In this document: in pieces, positions 10,571-21,470 of the stretch
Layout: each line of letters opens with the position of its first letter
Position numbering within the stretch: the first letter of the stretch is position 1
NCBI GenBank assembly: GCA_958510825.1
Contig: OY294045.1
Location: 96,408,988-96,472,987 of the forward strand
Length of the DNA stretch: 64,000 nucleotides
Direction of reading: 5' to 3'
Source of the DNA: Brachypterus glaber
Taxonomy: Eukaryota; Arthropoda; Insecta; Coleoptera; Kateretidae
Made by a program: the position numbers and the translations under genes
The notes under the pieces: model-generated
Seen by the model: only the letters and a program-made list of their open reading frames with translations
Told to the model about the DNA's origin: nothing
The model's database searches: none

Positions 10571-11510
10571 AAAGGAGAATGGGCATTTCTATAAGGGATT
10601 TGGGCCCACCCTCAACTTTACTCAACAGCAACGAATCATATGTCATTGGAAAGGTATTTTTATCTAGATTAATTATTTTAATTCAAAAACATACCTTAGG
10701 TACCGGGATTCCGAGTTATAGGCATTTGAAGTTGGTAATCTACCTAATAACTATATACAAAATTTTCTAGTTTTACTAAGTTAGAGAGTGCAAGTTAGTT
10801 AGTAGTTTGTTTGGTATAGGTACTTAAAAGAAAGACAGGCTTAGTGCCTATTGCTCATTTGTCGTAATAGGAATTAGTTTGAATGGGGATTTAGTGTGGA
10901 AGTAAGCCTAGATCACTGATGCTGAATTTACACTCTCTTCAGATTTCAAAATTTCCTGGTAATTATACTCGCCGACACATCGCCGACACATTCTACAATA
11001 ATTACGCATTCCATCCATTATTGCGTATTTAAATTCAAAAGGTTTTTTTATAAAATTACTTAACCCTTTACAGTTAATCATTAAAAACGCCAAAGTCAAA
11101 ATCTTGACACTAACATTTATCTTATCTATGCATTTAAACTCCATTCTTTTATTTTTTTATTTATACCAATCATAGGTAATTATACTGAAAAAAATAAGGA
11201 AAATCAATAAAAAATCAAAATTATTTATTGTGTGGGGGGGGGTTTAGTAGCAGTGTATAAAGAAGGAAAGGGTTAAAAATAAGCATTTTGTTATTTCTAC
11301 ACAGCCTATAATTTGTTTAAGCAGCAAACTATTGCATGAAGTTATTACGTAAAGTACTACTTTCAAAGGCCTATAACTCGGAATCCCGGTACCTAAGGTA
11401 TGTTTTTGAATTAAAATAATTAATCTACATAAAAATACCATTCCAATGACATATAATTCGTTCCTGTTGAGCAAAGTTAAGGGTGGACCCAAAATGCCCA
11501 TTGTCCTTTG
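10571..11510. mobile_element. Foldback element with ~165-bp inverted arms
   Basis: The left arm (10571-10740) and right arm (11345-11510) are inverted copies. Both read AAAGGANAATGGGCATTT at the outer end and TACCGGGATTCCGAGTTATA within. Each arm therefore encodes a similar short open frame on opposite strands. This is a consequence of the repeat and not evidence for a gene. The centre includes a G-run at 11234-11242. Confidence 0.6.
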
Positions 11511-12140
11511 CTGTCGGAAACTTATGGTTCCCTCCCCCCCCTTGACTACCTTAGTCCCGTCCCTGATCCTGTAGGGATAAAAATGGTAAAAGACTTTTTA
11601 TTCAATTGATTCTAAAAGCGACACTTTTTGTTCATGTTTTACGGGCGAAAAGTTGAACTTTGTGGCCCTAGGGCCATATCGGCCGGCCCTCGGCTTCTAA
11701 AAACCTACTCAATCGAATTTTTTTTAACTTTTCGCCCTTGTATTATAAATAACTATTTACATAGCTTATTTAGTATTTTTTTTTAATCCACCCTAATAAT
11801 ATTCAGTTATTTATCAAGTTTTAATTAGTTAAAATCTCTCAAGTTCTCCGAAATGGCTTTATTTAGGTCACATTGAAATAATTACTGGTCACGTATATTG
11901 TGGTTATTCTGTCAGAAAAGTTATACCATTTAATCCAATCTAACCTAATAATCTCGTTATACAACTAAAACTAGAAATTTTAGAAAATTAATAAGTTTTA
12001 ACACTGGTTTGAAGCAATTCTTTATCACATCCCATCCCAGTCAATTCGTTTATTTCCTAAAAAATACCCCCAACACCCTCTTTTATTTGTATTTTAGTAC
12101 AGTCCTGTCTACCTTTCTTCGTATTATACTCTTAATAATA
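11511..12140. other. No recognisable feature
   Basis: AT-rich sequence with scattered short inverted motifs. No supported gene or element boundaries. Confidence 0.45.
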
Positions 12141-12145
12141 ATAAT

Positions 12146-12352
12146 ATCAAGGTTAGGCCAAGTCCTAACTGCAGAAAGTGTGGGGTAGGTGAGGAAACAA
12201 CACTTCACTTAATGTCTGAGTATAACATGCTAGGAGCACTGAGATTTAACTGTTTTGGTAGGCAATACCTATTGCCACAAGAACTTATTAAGCTTCCAAT
12301 GAATTCGATTTTAATTTTTGTCAAAAACATTAGTAATTTGTTGGAACAATAA
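12146..12352 (+). pseudogene. C-terminal fragment of an RNase H-type LINE ORF2
   Basis: The frame reads ...KVRPSPNCRKCGVGEETTL HLMSEYN... to ...FVKNISNLLEQ and a TAA stop at 12350-12352. This is the post-RNase H zinc-knuckle tail (CxxC...H...C) of I/R1-group LINE polyproteins. The last cysteine of the usual knuckle is replaced by tyrosine here. There is no upstream reverse transcriptase, so the copy is strongly 5'-truncated. A LINE 3'UTR probably follows to the GAAGAAGAAGA tract near 12505. The AATAATAATAAT just upstream may mark the insertion site. Inactive. Confidence 0.65.
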
Positions 12353-12509
12353 CGGCTTTCGCTCTTGCATCAAATGATGGCTAATGTGGAAACACAATTA
12401 GTGTGTTTTACTGCATCATTCTGCAGTAGGAAAAGTTTGAACAGAATCAAACTAAGCACAAAAACGAATTATGTCAATTGTCAAAATAAGACCAAGAGAA
12501 GAAGAAGAC

Positions 12510-13380
12510 GAGCGATATTTTATTAAATGTTTTGGTTAATTTCTGAAAATCCTAACCAAGTCTTATCTATGCTGAAAATATATTTCAGGACTGCAGTACA
12601 TTACATGTAATGAATCGTGATAACCAAAGATATTTAGTTATTTTTCAGATTATTAGGCTAATTTGTGAAAATGAACAGTATAGCCGACAAATGCTATTAG
12701 ATTCTGGACCCAAACTTAGTTCAGATATTTTAAATTAAAATTTTTAATTAATATAATAAAAAGTAGGTATTTTAATCCATAGTAAATATTTGCAAAAAAA
12801 AAATTAAATTAAATTAAAAAGTAGGTAGGTACTTATTATTGCAGTACAACAAAATTAAATGTATAGGGTAGGGTAGGGTAACTAGGTATATGACATATAC
12901 TATATGTACTTACTTTCTTTGTTAAACCAATACAGTTTTCCGTTGTTTCCGTACTTAAGTTCGTCCATATTTTTAATTATAAACGCAGAATCACAAATGT
13001 AACCTAATTTTGTGGCAAAATACCTGAAAACAGTTGGTTATTTTTTTATTTTGACATTTGACATCTGTCATTCTCTTCATTCGGACCTCTCCCGATCGTT
13101 TGGTCGGAATGGCGAGAATGGTCAAATGTCAGCAGTAAAACGATGATTCCGTTCAAACCAGTGGCACCAGTGGCAACAGAAAGATGCAGTAAAACGCACT
13201 AAATGGACCAGCTGGTCTGAGTGTATAGCAGTTATTTTGGACTTTCTGCTCCGCTACTGATGATAATGAGAGATGTGTTTTAATGATGAAAAATCTTCTT
13301 TTTACATCAGATATCATATGTAAAAAAAAATTGGCCATAGGTCAAAATATAAATAGTTCCACTTCCTTTAACTTATGATT
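12510..13380. other. No recognisable feature
   Basis: AT-rich interval. It contains a GGTAGGGTAGGGTA tract near 12865 and an imperfect inverted repeat around CATTTGACATCTGTCATTCTC (13050-13130). No supported gene. Confidence 0.45.
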
Positions 13381-13385
13381 TTATG

Positions 13386-13671
13386 GGAGGCATAGCGTAG
13401 TGGCTAGCGCGTATGTATAGCAAGTCTACTATCGTGAGTTCGATTCTCACTGGCGCCGATTTGCCTTTTTCAGTTAATTAATAATTGAAATTTGGCGAAG
13501 GCGATAAGTGAAACGGACAATCCCTAGAAACTGGTTCGAAAGTCAGTATAAGCCGGTAGTTCCCTCTACTACTAGCCCACACAAGTCCTGGACTTAGGGG
13601 ATGCTTAATTAAGTAGAATAGTACGAGGTTAAACAAATAAACAAAACAAACAAAAACAAACAAAAAACAAA
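13386..13671 (+). mobile_element. tRNA-derived SINE, copy 1
   Basis: A 73-nt tRNA-like head (13386-13458) has box A TAGCGTAGTGG, an AGC (Ala-like) anticodon position, box B GAGTTCGATTCTC within a perfect GTGAG/CTCAC T-stem, and a decayed acceptor stem with two mismatches. A unique body (about 13460-13635) follows, including TTTGGCGAAGGCG and AAGTCCTGGACTTAGGGGAT, and the copy ends in an (A)nC-rich tail. The same body occurs inverted at 26200-26418. RNA polymerase III transcription and LINE-dependent mobility are inferred from this structure. No target duplication was found. Confidence 0.85.
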
Positions 13672-13737
13672 TTTAGAGATCGGCCCGGCATGCCCTCTTA
13701 ATGTTGATCGATTTGGATATTTTTTTTTTTGAAATAC

Positions 13738-14507
13738 AATTGACGTTGTGTACGGGTTTGACCTATCAGATGGCGCCACAATATGTATTTTCCTTTTCTT
13801 GCTTGCCAATCGACAAGCAGCTAATTGCAGCTGCCGGAGTTTGTATTGGTGTTTTGTTGTTTTTTTAATGAGGGGGCCTTGGTTTACGTTAACGTTGGTT
13901 TGGCGTCGAGAGGAGTTGCGTTCCACCCGTGGAACGGCTAGAATTTGTAAATCGGTAAAAATGTTTTTTTTTACGCATCAAGTATTTTATGTGAAAATGT
14001 GTTTGTCAAGAAATATATTAATACTTCGAAACCGTTCTAACTATTGTAATTGATTTTACAATGGAAAATTTGATGTTTGTGGTGTATTTTCGTGGATGAT
14101 TCTGGATTAGGATTGTCCACGTGTTTTTGTGGTTATGTTGAGAAGAAATTTTATTTATTTGAAACGATTAGAGAGACTCGCTTCAAGTCTCTAATACTTG
14201 TATCTGGTCAAAAAGAACGAGAGTTAAAGACCATTAAGACTTTTTGGGTCACTTTAATTTAGTGTCCAAAAGGTCATTTTGAAGAAGAAGAAGAAAATAA
14301 TATATTGAAAAACGGTCAGCGCATGCACGTGTGCATGCGCAGTTTATAAAAACGCGGCATGTACAGCTGTATACAACCGCTCCTGCCAATCCAAGAAAAG
14401 GAAAATACAGGTTGTGGCGCCATCTGGTAGGCGATGGAGTCGAAGAGAAATTACACAAATCATTTTCGTCCGCAACTTCAAGTTCAAACCCGTGCACAAC
14501 GTCAATT
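13738..14507. mobile_element. Foldback element with GGCGCCATCTG in both arms
   Basis: The left arm AATTGACGTTGTGTACGGGT and the right end ACCCGTGCACAACGTCAATT are inverted. Inner blocks CAGATGGCGCCACAA and TGTATTTTCCTTTTCTTG are also mirrored, and the right arm carries about 55 extra bases. Short open frames on both strands come from these arms. A separate 22-bp palindrome, GCGCATGCACGTGTGCATGC plus GC, sits at 14319-14340. Confidence 0.65.
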
Positions 14508-15227
14508 AGGGCTATTTTTGTACTTTTAATAACCGCTAGATGAAAATTCAAAAAAAGTGTAAAACGGCCCACCCTAACGTATAATTTCCTTCTGCAGTAA
14601 AGCTGCAAGGAGTATAATAATCACTGGTCACGTATACATATAATTGTGGTTAATCTAAAGTAATAGCTATTAGAAAACTTATATAATTTATTATAATTTA
14701 CCCTAAAAATCTCGTTATGCACGGTCATGCACCTAAAACGAGAAATTTTAGAAAATTGATATAGATCTAATATTTTTTCCATGCATGGACAGATTTTAAA
14801 TTAGATTGTATTATAGCATTATGGGTATTCCAAAGCATATAGTTTCGGTTAAAATTTAATATTCAACACGTCAATAAACAATTTCCTTATTAATTTTTAT
14901 ACACAAAACACGCCAACGTGAAATTTCCATTAGAATGCGACGTATGCAGAATATACTCGTATACACTCTAAATTTGTCCGTCAATCTTTCAGTAATATTA
15001 ACTGTAATAATTAAAGCAAATTCACCATGTCAGAAAGTGAATATTTATTAAATTAACCTCAATATTACTCGGTTTAGTTAAATCTCAACTCTTTTCCTGT
15101 CGGTACAATAATTTTGCATTAAAATTCATGCATGTGGTCCAAAAACCCGGCACTTTTACAATATTGGTTGAAAATTAGCATAATTATAGCTTACATTCCA
15201 CAAAAGATAGCAGTAAAATTACCAAAA

Positions 15228-15358
15228 TAAAAATTCACTTTTTTACAGATAACATTGAATTTACAGTACTGATTTAAATTTACCACTTTCTTTGCTGGTA
15301 ACATATGACCTACTTTATTTGCTGTGAAATTACCATATTTTCATTTACAGTGTATTTT
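15228..15358. repeat. ~131-bp direct repeat, unit 1
   Basis: Nearly identical to 15625-15755 (AAAATTCAC...CATTTACAGTGTATTTT), so the period is about 397 bp. Both units contain ACAGTACTGATTTAAATTTA and TGACCTACTTTATTTGCTG. A LINE 3' end lies between the units. Confidence 0.7.
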
Positions 15359-15436
15359 GCACTAAAATTCATCCAAAAAGCAGGCACTTTTACAGATAGT
15401 CCCGAAAATTACAAGAGCCCGTAATACAGCTTGAAA

Positions 15437-15540
15437 TTATTATTATTATTATTATTATTATTTATTATTTATTTAATTACAGTGTCATGGAGAGCCCCAA
15501 ATAAGCTTTTGGCTTGTGCTAGGGGCTCTCCATTAATTTT
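15437..15540 (-). mobile_element. LINE 3' terminus with (TAA)n tail
   Basis: Read on the minus strand, a hairpin-forming ATGGAGAGCCCC...GGGGCTCTCCAT is followed by GACACTGTAATTAAATAAAT and a (TAA)n run (15437-15462). A 3' hairpin plus a simple-repeat tail resembles insect LINE 3' ends. No coding part remains. The assignment rests on structure only. Confidence 0.5.
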
Positions 15541-15624
15541 GTTTTAAATATTCCAAATAATAGTTATGAAGTTTACATTAGTCATTAAATTCGCTGCTTA
15601 AATTACTGTGATATCACAGGTAAA

Positions 15625-15755
15625 AATTCACATTTTTACAGATAACAGTGAATTTACAGTACTGATTTAAATTTACCACTTTCTTTGCTGGTAACATATG
15701 ACCTACTTTATTTGCTGGGAAATTACCATATTTTCATTTACAGTGTATTTTAATA
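15625..15755. repeat. ~131-bp direct repeat, unit 2
   Basis: Second copy of the block at 15228-15358, with a few substitutions. Confidence 0.7.
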
Positions 15756-15910
15756 TTTTAAAAATAAACATATTGTACTACACATAAATTTAGTAGGTAG
15801 GTATATCGCTTAAATTAAAATATTATTATTATTTAAAATGTAAAGCAACGGGAAGCAACATTTGAAATGAAAGGCCCTATAAAAAATTAAAACGTATTAA
15901 AACACATTCA

Positions 15911-15964
15911 GGCGATTCCAAATACGTATTAAAAGTTACTTTACAATACGTATTTGGAATCGCC
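15911..15964. repeat. Perfect 20-bp-stem hairpin
   Basis: GGCGATTCCAAATACGTATT (15911-15930) is exactly complementary to 15945-15964, with a 14-nt loop. It ends directly where the (TTTA)n tail of the neighbouring LINE begins. Confidence 0.85.
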
Positions 15965-17850
15965 TTTATTTATTTATTTATTTATTTATTTATTAAACTT
16001 AACAGGCAAAGCCCAATTACAAAGTTTATAAAATAAGCAATACAAAAGAAGAGAAATAATATAAATTTAAAAAAGTGTTATGATAATTATATTTTTTTAA
16101 CTATACTTAATTACTAAAGTAGTTCATATTTACAAAAAGTATAACTTATATACAAAATTATTTACATTTAATTTACATATATACATATTGAAAATAAAAA
16201 TAAAAAAAAAATAAAAAATAATAATAAAGATTAATGTGCTCTAAAGAATTTTTTAATTGCCCTAATGCTGCAGTTTAAAAAGTCCAAGTTTTCGTGAATA
16301 TCATTGTAATTGGAGCAAATCATATTTATTGGTGAGAACTTGTTTAAGTTAGTTTGATCTTTTGTTATAAAAAAAAGTTGGATTTCGGGCAGAATTTCTA
16401 GGGACGTTTATATTGAGCATTTCAAGAATATGAATACAATCGGCTTGGTTATTTAATAGCTTATGTAGATATATTATTGAAGCTTGTTTACGTCTAGTCT
16501 CTAGTGACATAAATGAAAACATTTGTTCCAAGATTACATTTGGTATTCCTTGGGCCGGATATTCTCCATATTTTCTAAAATGCAGATATTTAAGATATCG
16601 CCTTTAAACATTTTCAATTGCCGTAATTTGAGTTCTGTAATGCGGATACCAAACCAAAGAGCAGTATTCAAGTTTGGATCTGACATATGCCATGTAAAGA
16701 AGATTTATTGTTTCTGCGTTTTTAAAGTTCTTGGCATTACGTATGATAAAACCTAGTGATTTAAATGCACTGGACACTATTTTATCAATGTGATTTTCAA
16801 AAGTTAATTTTTTATCAAAAGTTATACCGAGGTCTTTAATTGCTTCAGGTCTGCTAAGTACAGTCATATTAATTGTATAGTTAAAGACAATGATTATTTT
16901 TTGTTGCAAATGTAACCACTTGGCATTTCTCGGAATTTAACGGAAGTTTATGCTGTTCGCACCAGTGTACAATTAAGTCCAAAACGTTTTGTAGCACGAG
17001 ACAATCGTTAATGCTTTTTATTATTTTGTACAACTTCATATCGTCGGCAAATAACAGACCAAAAATTTCGATTAAGAGTGAAACCAATTCGTTTATAAAA
17101 ATAATAAATAATAAAGGCCCCATAATAGATCCTTGTGGAACTCCAGAAGCGACAGCATATATAAGAGACTTGACACCATTATACTCAAGATATTGGAAAT
17201 GATCATCTAAGTAAGAAATCAATAATAGAAGTAGGGGAACAGAAAAACCCATTTTATCTAGCTCCAAGATAAGTAGTTTTGGGTCAAGTCTGTCAAAAGC
17301 TTTTGAAAAATCAGTATAAATGACGTCAGTTTGCCATTTATTGTCGATAGAATTAGAAGCAAATTGTGTAATACAGATTAAATTGCTAGTGGTAGACCTA
17401 CCCTGCATGAACCCATGCTGATGAGGACCAATTTTGTTCTTAACATGCGAGTACATTATTTTATGTAATAATATTTCAAAAACTTTAAAAAATTATTGAT
17501 AATTGTTATTGGCCTGTAATTGCGAATATCAGCTTTATTACCTTTCTTATATACAGGACAAACTGTCGAAATTTTCCAGAATTTTGGAAAACAGGAGGTT
17601 TTAAGGGATAGGTTAAAAAGGATAGAAAGTGGTACAGATAGACTTAGGGCACAATCTTTAACAATAAATGAAGGTATGCCATCTGGACCCATTGTAAGTT
17701 TAGACTTTAATTTTTTAGATGCAGCACAAACTTCGTCTTTAGAAAAACTGAAAATTGTTAGCAGATCTTGATTATCATATCTTGGAACAAAATTAGAATT
17801 GTCGTCAGTCTTAGTAAAGGATTTATGTATTTCAATACGTTTCAATATGA
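15965..17850 (-). mobile_element. 5'-truncated CR1/Jockey-like LINE
   Basis: Read on the minus strand, this copy begins inside the region before the reverse transcriptase, runs through a broken ORF2 (17845 to 16231), a 3'UTR, and ends GGGCTTTGCCTGTTAAGTTT followed by a (TAAA)n tail (15965-15993). A microsatellite tail in place of poly(A) is typical of CR1-group elements. No clear target duplication was seen. Confidence 0.85.
16231..17845 (-). pseudogene. LINE reverse transcriptase (ORF2), broken
   Basis: The product would copy the LINE RNA at the target site. Segments in order on the minus strand: KKLKSKLTMGPDGIPSF and FPKFWKISTVCPVYKKG..NYRPI (17845-17456); HGFMQGRSTTSNL, DVIYTDFSKAFD, SGVPQGSIMGPLLFI and the catalytic FADD box (17456-16881); LGITFDKKLTFENHI and RSKLEYCSLVWYPHY (from 16909). 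The C-terminal tail runs to RAIKKFFRAH and a stop at 16231. Breaks seen are a frameshift near 17470 (T-run), another near 16895, a CAA-to-TAA-type stop near 16604, and a frameshift near 16350. The N-terminal endonuclease is absent. The family is CR1/Jockey-like by motif wording, and a finer clade cannot be given. Confidence 0.9.
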
Positions 17851-18798
17851 CATTTTTTATAGGGGGGTGGGGACTTTTGATAGATTATTTTAAACGTATA
17901 AAATTTTTCTCAAAACTGTTTTTTATAAATTTGAGTTAAATTAAGGTGTTATATTTAGTAACTCTTAAACGAAGCAAATTATTTATTTGATTTATGGTTT
18001 GGCTGGCTTAAATATGCATATTTATAGCTTATCAATTTAACCCATACCCCTACCTAAATATTTTTAAAAATTTATAGTGAAATATATTAAAAACTTGGAT
18101 CTGCTAATAAGAAAAGACTGAAACCTCAAAAATTTATTTCTGGGGATTTAGGGGACAAAACAATCTACATTTTAATTAACAAAAATGGCGATGTGCACTT
18201 ATCAATGAAACCTGCACCGGCTTAGCTTTTACTAGTAAAGCAAGGGCTTATAAGCCCCTATAAATATGAACTTTTACTAATAAAACATTTTAAAATTCGA
18301 TTAAAGTTTGAAAAAAAGAAACGAATTTAAGTAGCCCAAATGAAACTAAATGATAGTCATTATTATTAAAGCTTTATTTTTTTTTGAAAAGAACTTATTA
18401 TACTTTTCCGTGTCTTAATTAACGTTACAAAATGAATTCGTAGAAAGAACTTTTTAAAATAAAAAGCTTGTTGCATTAAATATTTATTAACATTTTACCT
18501 AGAAATATCAACTTTGTAGACGTAGACATCTTAGTTTAACTTTTTAAAGCGCAAATAGTTTTGGAACTCGTTATCTTCAAACTTCTGATTAGCTGCTTTA
18601 ATATTAAACTTTTTGTTCCAAACCTAATAATGTGGATATTATAGATTGCCATTAAAAAGTTAAACGTGCATAATCAAGCATATTTATGTGAAAATTCGAA
18701 GCTACCGTATTATAATCATTTAGTTAAATTCATGAAAAAAAAAATACAAAATAAGTCAATAACTATTCTGTTTACCTCTTCAGATACATACTGCCCTA
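17851..18798. other. No recognisable feature
   Basis: AT-rich sequence. A G-run GGGGGGTGGGG sits at its left edge near 17861-17872. No gene or element ends were recognised. Confidence 0.45.
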
Positions 18799-19862
18799 CA
18801 CAGAAAAAAAGGATATCTTGAATCAAAGCAAAAGGATCTTGAACCAAGGCCGCCATGGCTTTCGATATGTTCAACGCCATGACTGCCTTGGATCAAGTCC
18901 GCCGCGATCTTGGCATTTGAGGTCCTAGATTTAAGGACATTTCCTTAAATCAAAGCCACTTAAACCATTTATTTAGGATCATATTATCTTAAACCAAGTA
19001 TGTCATTATCTTGATTCAAGAGCATATTATCTTTATCCAAGATCATATTATCTTACACCAAGTCTTGGTTTAAGATAATATAATCTTCAATGAAGAGAAT
19101 TATAATCTTGATTTAAGATTATGATTCTCTTGATTCAAGATCATATTATCTTAAACCAATACTTGGTGTAAGATAAAGATCCCACAGTCGGGTTCCAGGG
19201 TTAATAGAATGGTAATGGTATGAAATATGATACTTTCTTACTCTGTTAATCGTGTGAAATTTGGTTTCATAGGTGGTCGTAGGAAAAAGCACTTGTTTTT
19301 GAAGAAAAACTTGTTGCACCGCCATTGCAAAATGGCGCTTGTAGGTACAAATTATTTAAAGCTACTTACCCGTGAATTTTTTAAGTAAATTTAAAAACCC
19401 CCATCGTTTGAGGGTACCAGATACAAATTCGTCCATTTTAAAGCAGATAAAAACAATGATACACCTTTAAAGACAACTGAGGGCAAAAAAAAACAAACCT
19501 AACTTCTCTCCCGCGCATATCTTGAACTACTGCGCAAATTGTCTGCCAGCCAACAACAACAACGGGCGAGTACTTCTATATATCTACGTGGGGTGAGGCC
19601 GGCAAACTCTTTACCGTAAGACAACAGGGGCTTTGAGTCAAGACTCTTGATTCTCGGTTACTATTTTAAATGTCATGCATTTAAGGAAAAAATCCTTGAC
19701 ACAAGGATTTTTCTACCAAGAGAATTATTAAAGGAAACCAAAGTCACAGATAATCTTAAACCGAGGATACATGATCTTAAAAGAAGATTATTACCTCGAT
19801 TTAAGATAATATAAATCCAAGATAATTTATTATTTTCTGCCAAGATAACCTTTTTTTCTGCG
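18799..19862. mobile_element. TA-flanked MITE packed with mirrored AAGAT/ATCTT motifs
   Basis: The ends CACAGAAAAAAAGGATATCT and ...CCTTTTTTTCTGCG are inverted with single mismatches, and TA flanks both (18797-18798 and 19863-19864). The interior between about 18960 and 19175, and again from 19740, repeats short mirrored words such as ATCATATTATCTTAAACCAAG and CTTGGTTTAAGATAATAT many times in both orientations. Non-coding, 1064 bp. The Tc1/mariner-type assignment is inferred from the TA duplication. Confidence 0.7.
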
Positions 19863-19982
19863 TACTACGCTAGAAAGCAGTAACTTCATTTGTCGCATAG
19901 CAGCGTTTTCATAATATTACATCAGAGTTGACGTCAAAACGTCGCTAGGCGACAAATGGAGTTACTACTTTCTAGCGTAGTA
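19863..19982. mobile_element. 120-bp foldback MITE
   Basis: TACTACGCTAGAAAG...TTTGTCGC at the left is mirrored by GCGACAAATGGAGTTACTAC...CGTAGTA at the right, about 34 bp with two or three mismatches. It starts at the TA shared with the right flank of the preceding MITE, so the two are back to back. Confidence 0.75.
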
Positions 19983-20395
19983 AAGCAGCATAGCAGCATG
20001 TAGAACAGGCGTGCCGGTTTTGGTCACCTCGCCAGTTGTGGCCACCTCTATTTTTATTTTTTTTTATTAAGAATTGCGGCTTATTTATTTTAAATATCTC
20101 ATGTACTATAAACAATATCACATTTGGTACATTAATTAATGTGTAGGTGGTGCCATAGTATGTCTGTCAAATTGTGAAACATGCATTTTTTATGTTTTCA
20201 TTTTTTATTATTATCGAAGATTAAATGGTCCTGTTTTAATTTATACCAACTCTTTTAAAACATATTATGTAATTAAGTCCAAATGTTTGAAGAAAAAATT
20301 AGTAAAAATACAAAAAATGACAAATCGTGAAAAGTGGCCCAAACCGGCACGCCTGCCCTACAGTTAAAAATAAATAAATATATAAATAAACATTA
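19983..20395. other. No recognisable feature
   Basis: AT-rich sequence with two GTGGCC...CCGGCACGCCTG-like inverted words at about 20008 and 20336, which may be remnants of a small inverted-repeat element. Confidence 0.4.
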
Positions 20396-20407
20396 AAATT
20401 GGATGTT

Positions 20408-21086
20408 AGTAGTAGTAGTAGTAAATTTTTGGGTTGGCCAAAGCCGGACAACTAGGCCATTTCTGGCCCTTTTTGTCACCCCAGGCAATCCTAGCCATTT
20501 ACTAATTTGAGTTGTCCTTGAACCTGCCCGTCCTTTCAATAAAGGTCAGGATATTGGCCCAGAGGAGATCTCTTAGTTCTTCACACTCGGCTAAGTAATG
20601 AGAGGATGTTTCATCCTCTCCGGACTCTGGGCATAGCGGACTCTCTAGAATCCGAATTGCCAGGTGCTTCCTTAGCTTGCAGTGGCCCGTGAGGACCCCT
20701 ACAAGTTGTCTGAGTGCAGTTCTTCCTTTTTCCAGCAACTAGTCGGTCTTTGATTTGCTTGGGCCAGCCAGGAAGTCCCTAGCTTGCCGGCAACCGTCGA
20801 CCGCCCTCCATTGCTCCTTTAGCTTGGTATAAGCTCACTAATCGAGAGCGGTCTTTACCTGCTTCCTTGTAACATCCAATATAGGTTCCGGCCCCATGCA
20901 GGCCATCCCTGATCCGAGTCTTGCAAGTTCATCTGCCTTCTGGTTTCCGAGAATTCCACTATGACCCGGTACCCATACCAGTTGAACGTTTTTGGTCCTT
21001 GCTAACTCTTCCAAGGCTTCTGCACACTCCCTGACTAGGAGTGACCTAGTGCTGGGATTTCACAATGCCTTTAGAGCGGCTTGACT
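20408..21086 (-). mobile_element. 5'-truncated RNase H-bearing LINE with exact 12-bp target duplication
   Basis: AAATTGGATGTT occurs at 20396-20407 and 21087-21098 and bounds the insertion precisely. On the minus strand the copy begins inside the RNase H domain, continues through the C-terminal tail and 3'UTR, and ends in a (TAC)-type repeat tail next to the duplication (20408-20423). This is standard target-primed reverse transcription with 5' truncation. Confidence 0.9.
20502..21086 (-). pseudogene. LINE RNase H and C-terminal domain
   Basis: Read on the minus strand the frame gives QAALKAL, a TGA stop, NPSTRSLLVRECAEALEEL, VQLVWVPGHSGILGNQKADE and then LARLGS. The GHSGILGNQKAD stretch is the C-terminal conserved part of RNase H in I/R1-group LINEs. 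After further stops, GRTALRQLVGVLTGHCKLRK and a degenerate CxxC..H..C tail (the second Cys is Ser: CPESG) complete the ORF, ending at 20502. RNase H would remove RNA from the cDNA hybrid in an intact element. The copy is dead because of truncation and stops. Confidence 0.85.
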
Positions 21087-21470
21087 AAATTGGATGTTTG
21101 TTTTGTGATTTTAGTTTCAGGATAACACTGTTATATATTAATTTATTAAAATAAATGTAAAAAAATTACCATTCAATAATTCATTAGGTCAAAGCTTTTC
21201 CAAAATGGATAAAATTTTATTGTAAATATCTATAAAAAAAATGTAGTAAAAGTTTAACAGACTGGACAAATGAATATCCTTTGTCCTGTTTATCTGGAAA
21301 AGGGCATAGAATTTTCGGTTTTATTTAGCTAGCTTATCGGTGCGTGTAATTTTACGGTTTTATCTGTAGAAAATTGCTTTTAAGTCTTTTGAATGGACAA
21401 TTTAACTTCTGTCGAAAACATTGTTTGATAGAATCCGACTACTGTAAACCCAAAGGAGCTTACGCCTTTA

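Noticed and set aside
12865..12885. GGTAGGGTAGGGTA as telomeric repeat
   Set aside because: It is only about three units, is not the TTAGG type typical of many insects, and has no array.
13609..14053. Overlapping frames of about 100 codons on both strands
   Set aside because: They run through the SINE tail and the mirrored arms of a foldback element, have no domain, and are not conserved as protein.
14249..14608. 119-codon minus-strand frame
   Set aside because: It lies in the right arm of the foldback at 13738-14507 and is mirrored partly by the left arm. No recognised domain.
15870..17865. CCCTATAAAAAAT words in inverted orientation on both sides of the LINE, suggesting a TIR element around it
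   Set aside because: The match is about 13 AT-rich bases. The right-hand word overlaps the G-run and the edge of LINE coding sequence, with no target duplication, so chance is likelier.
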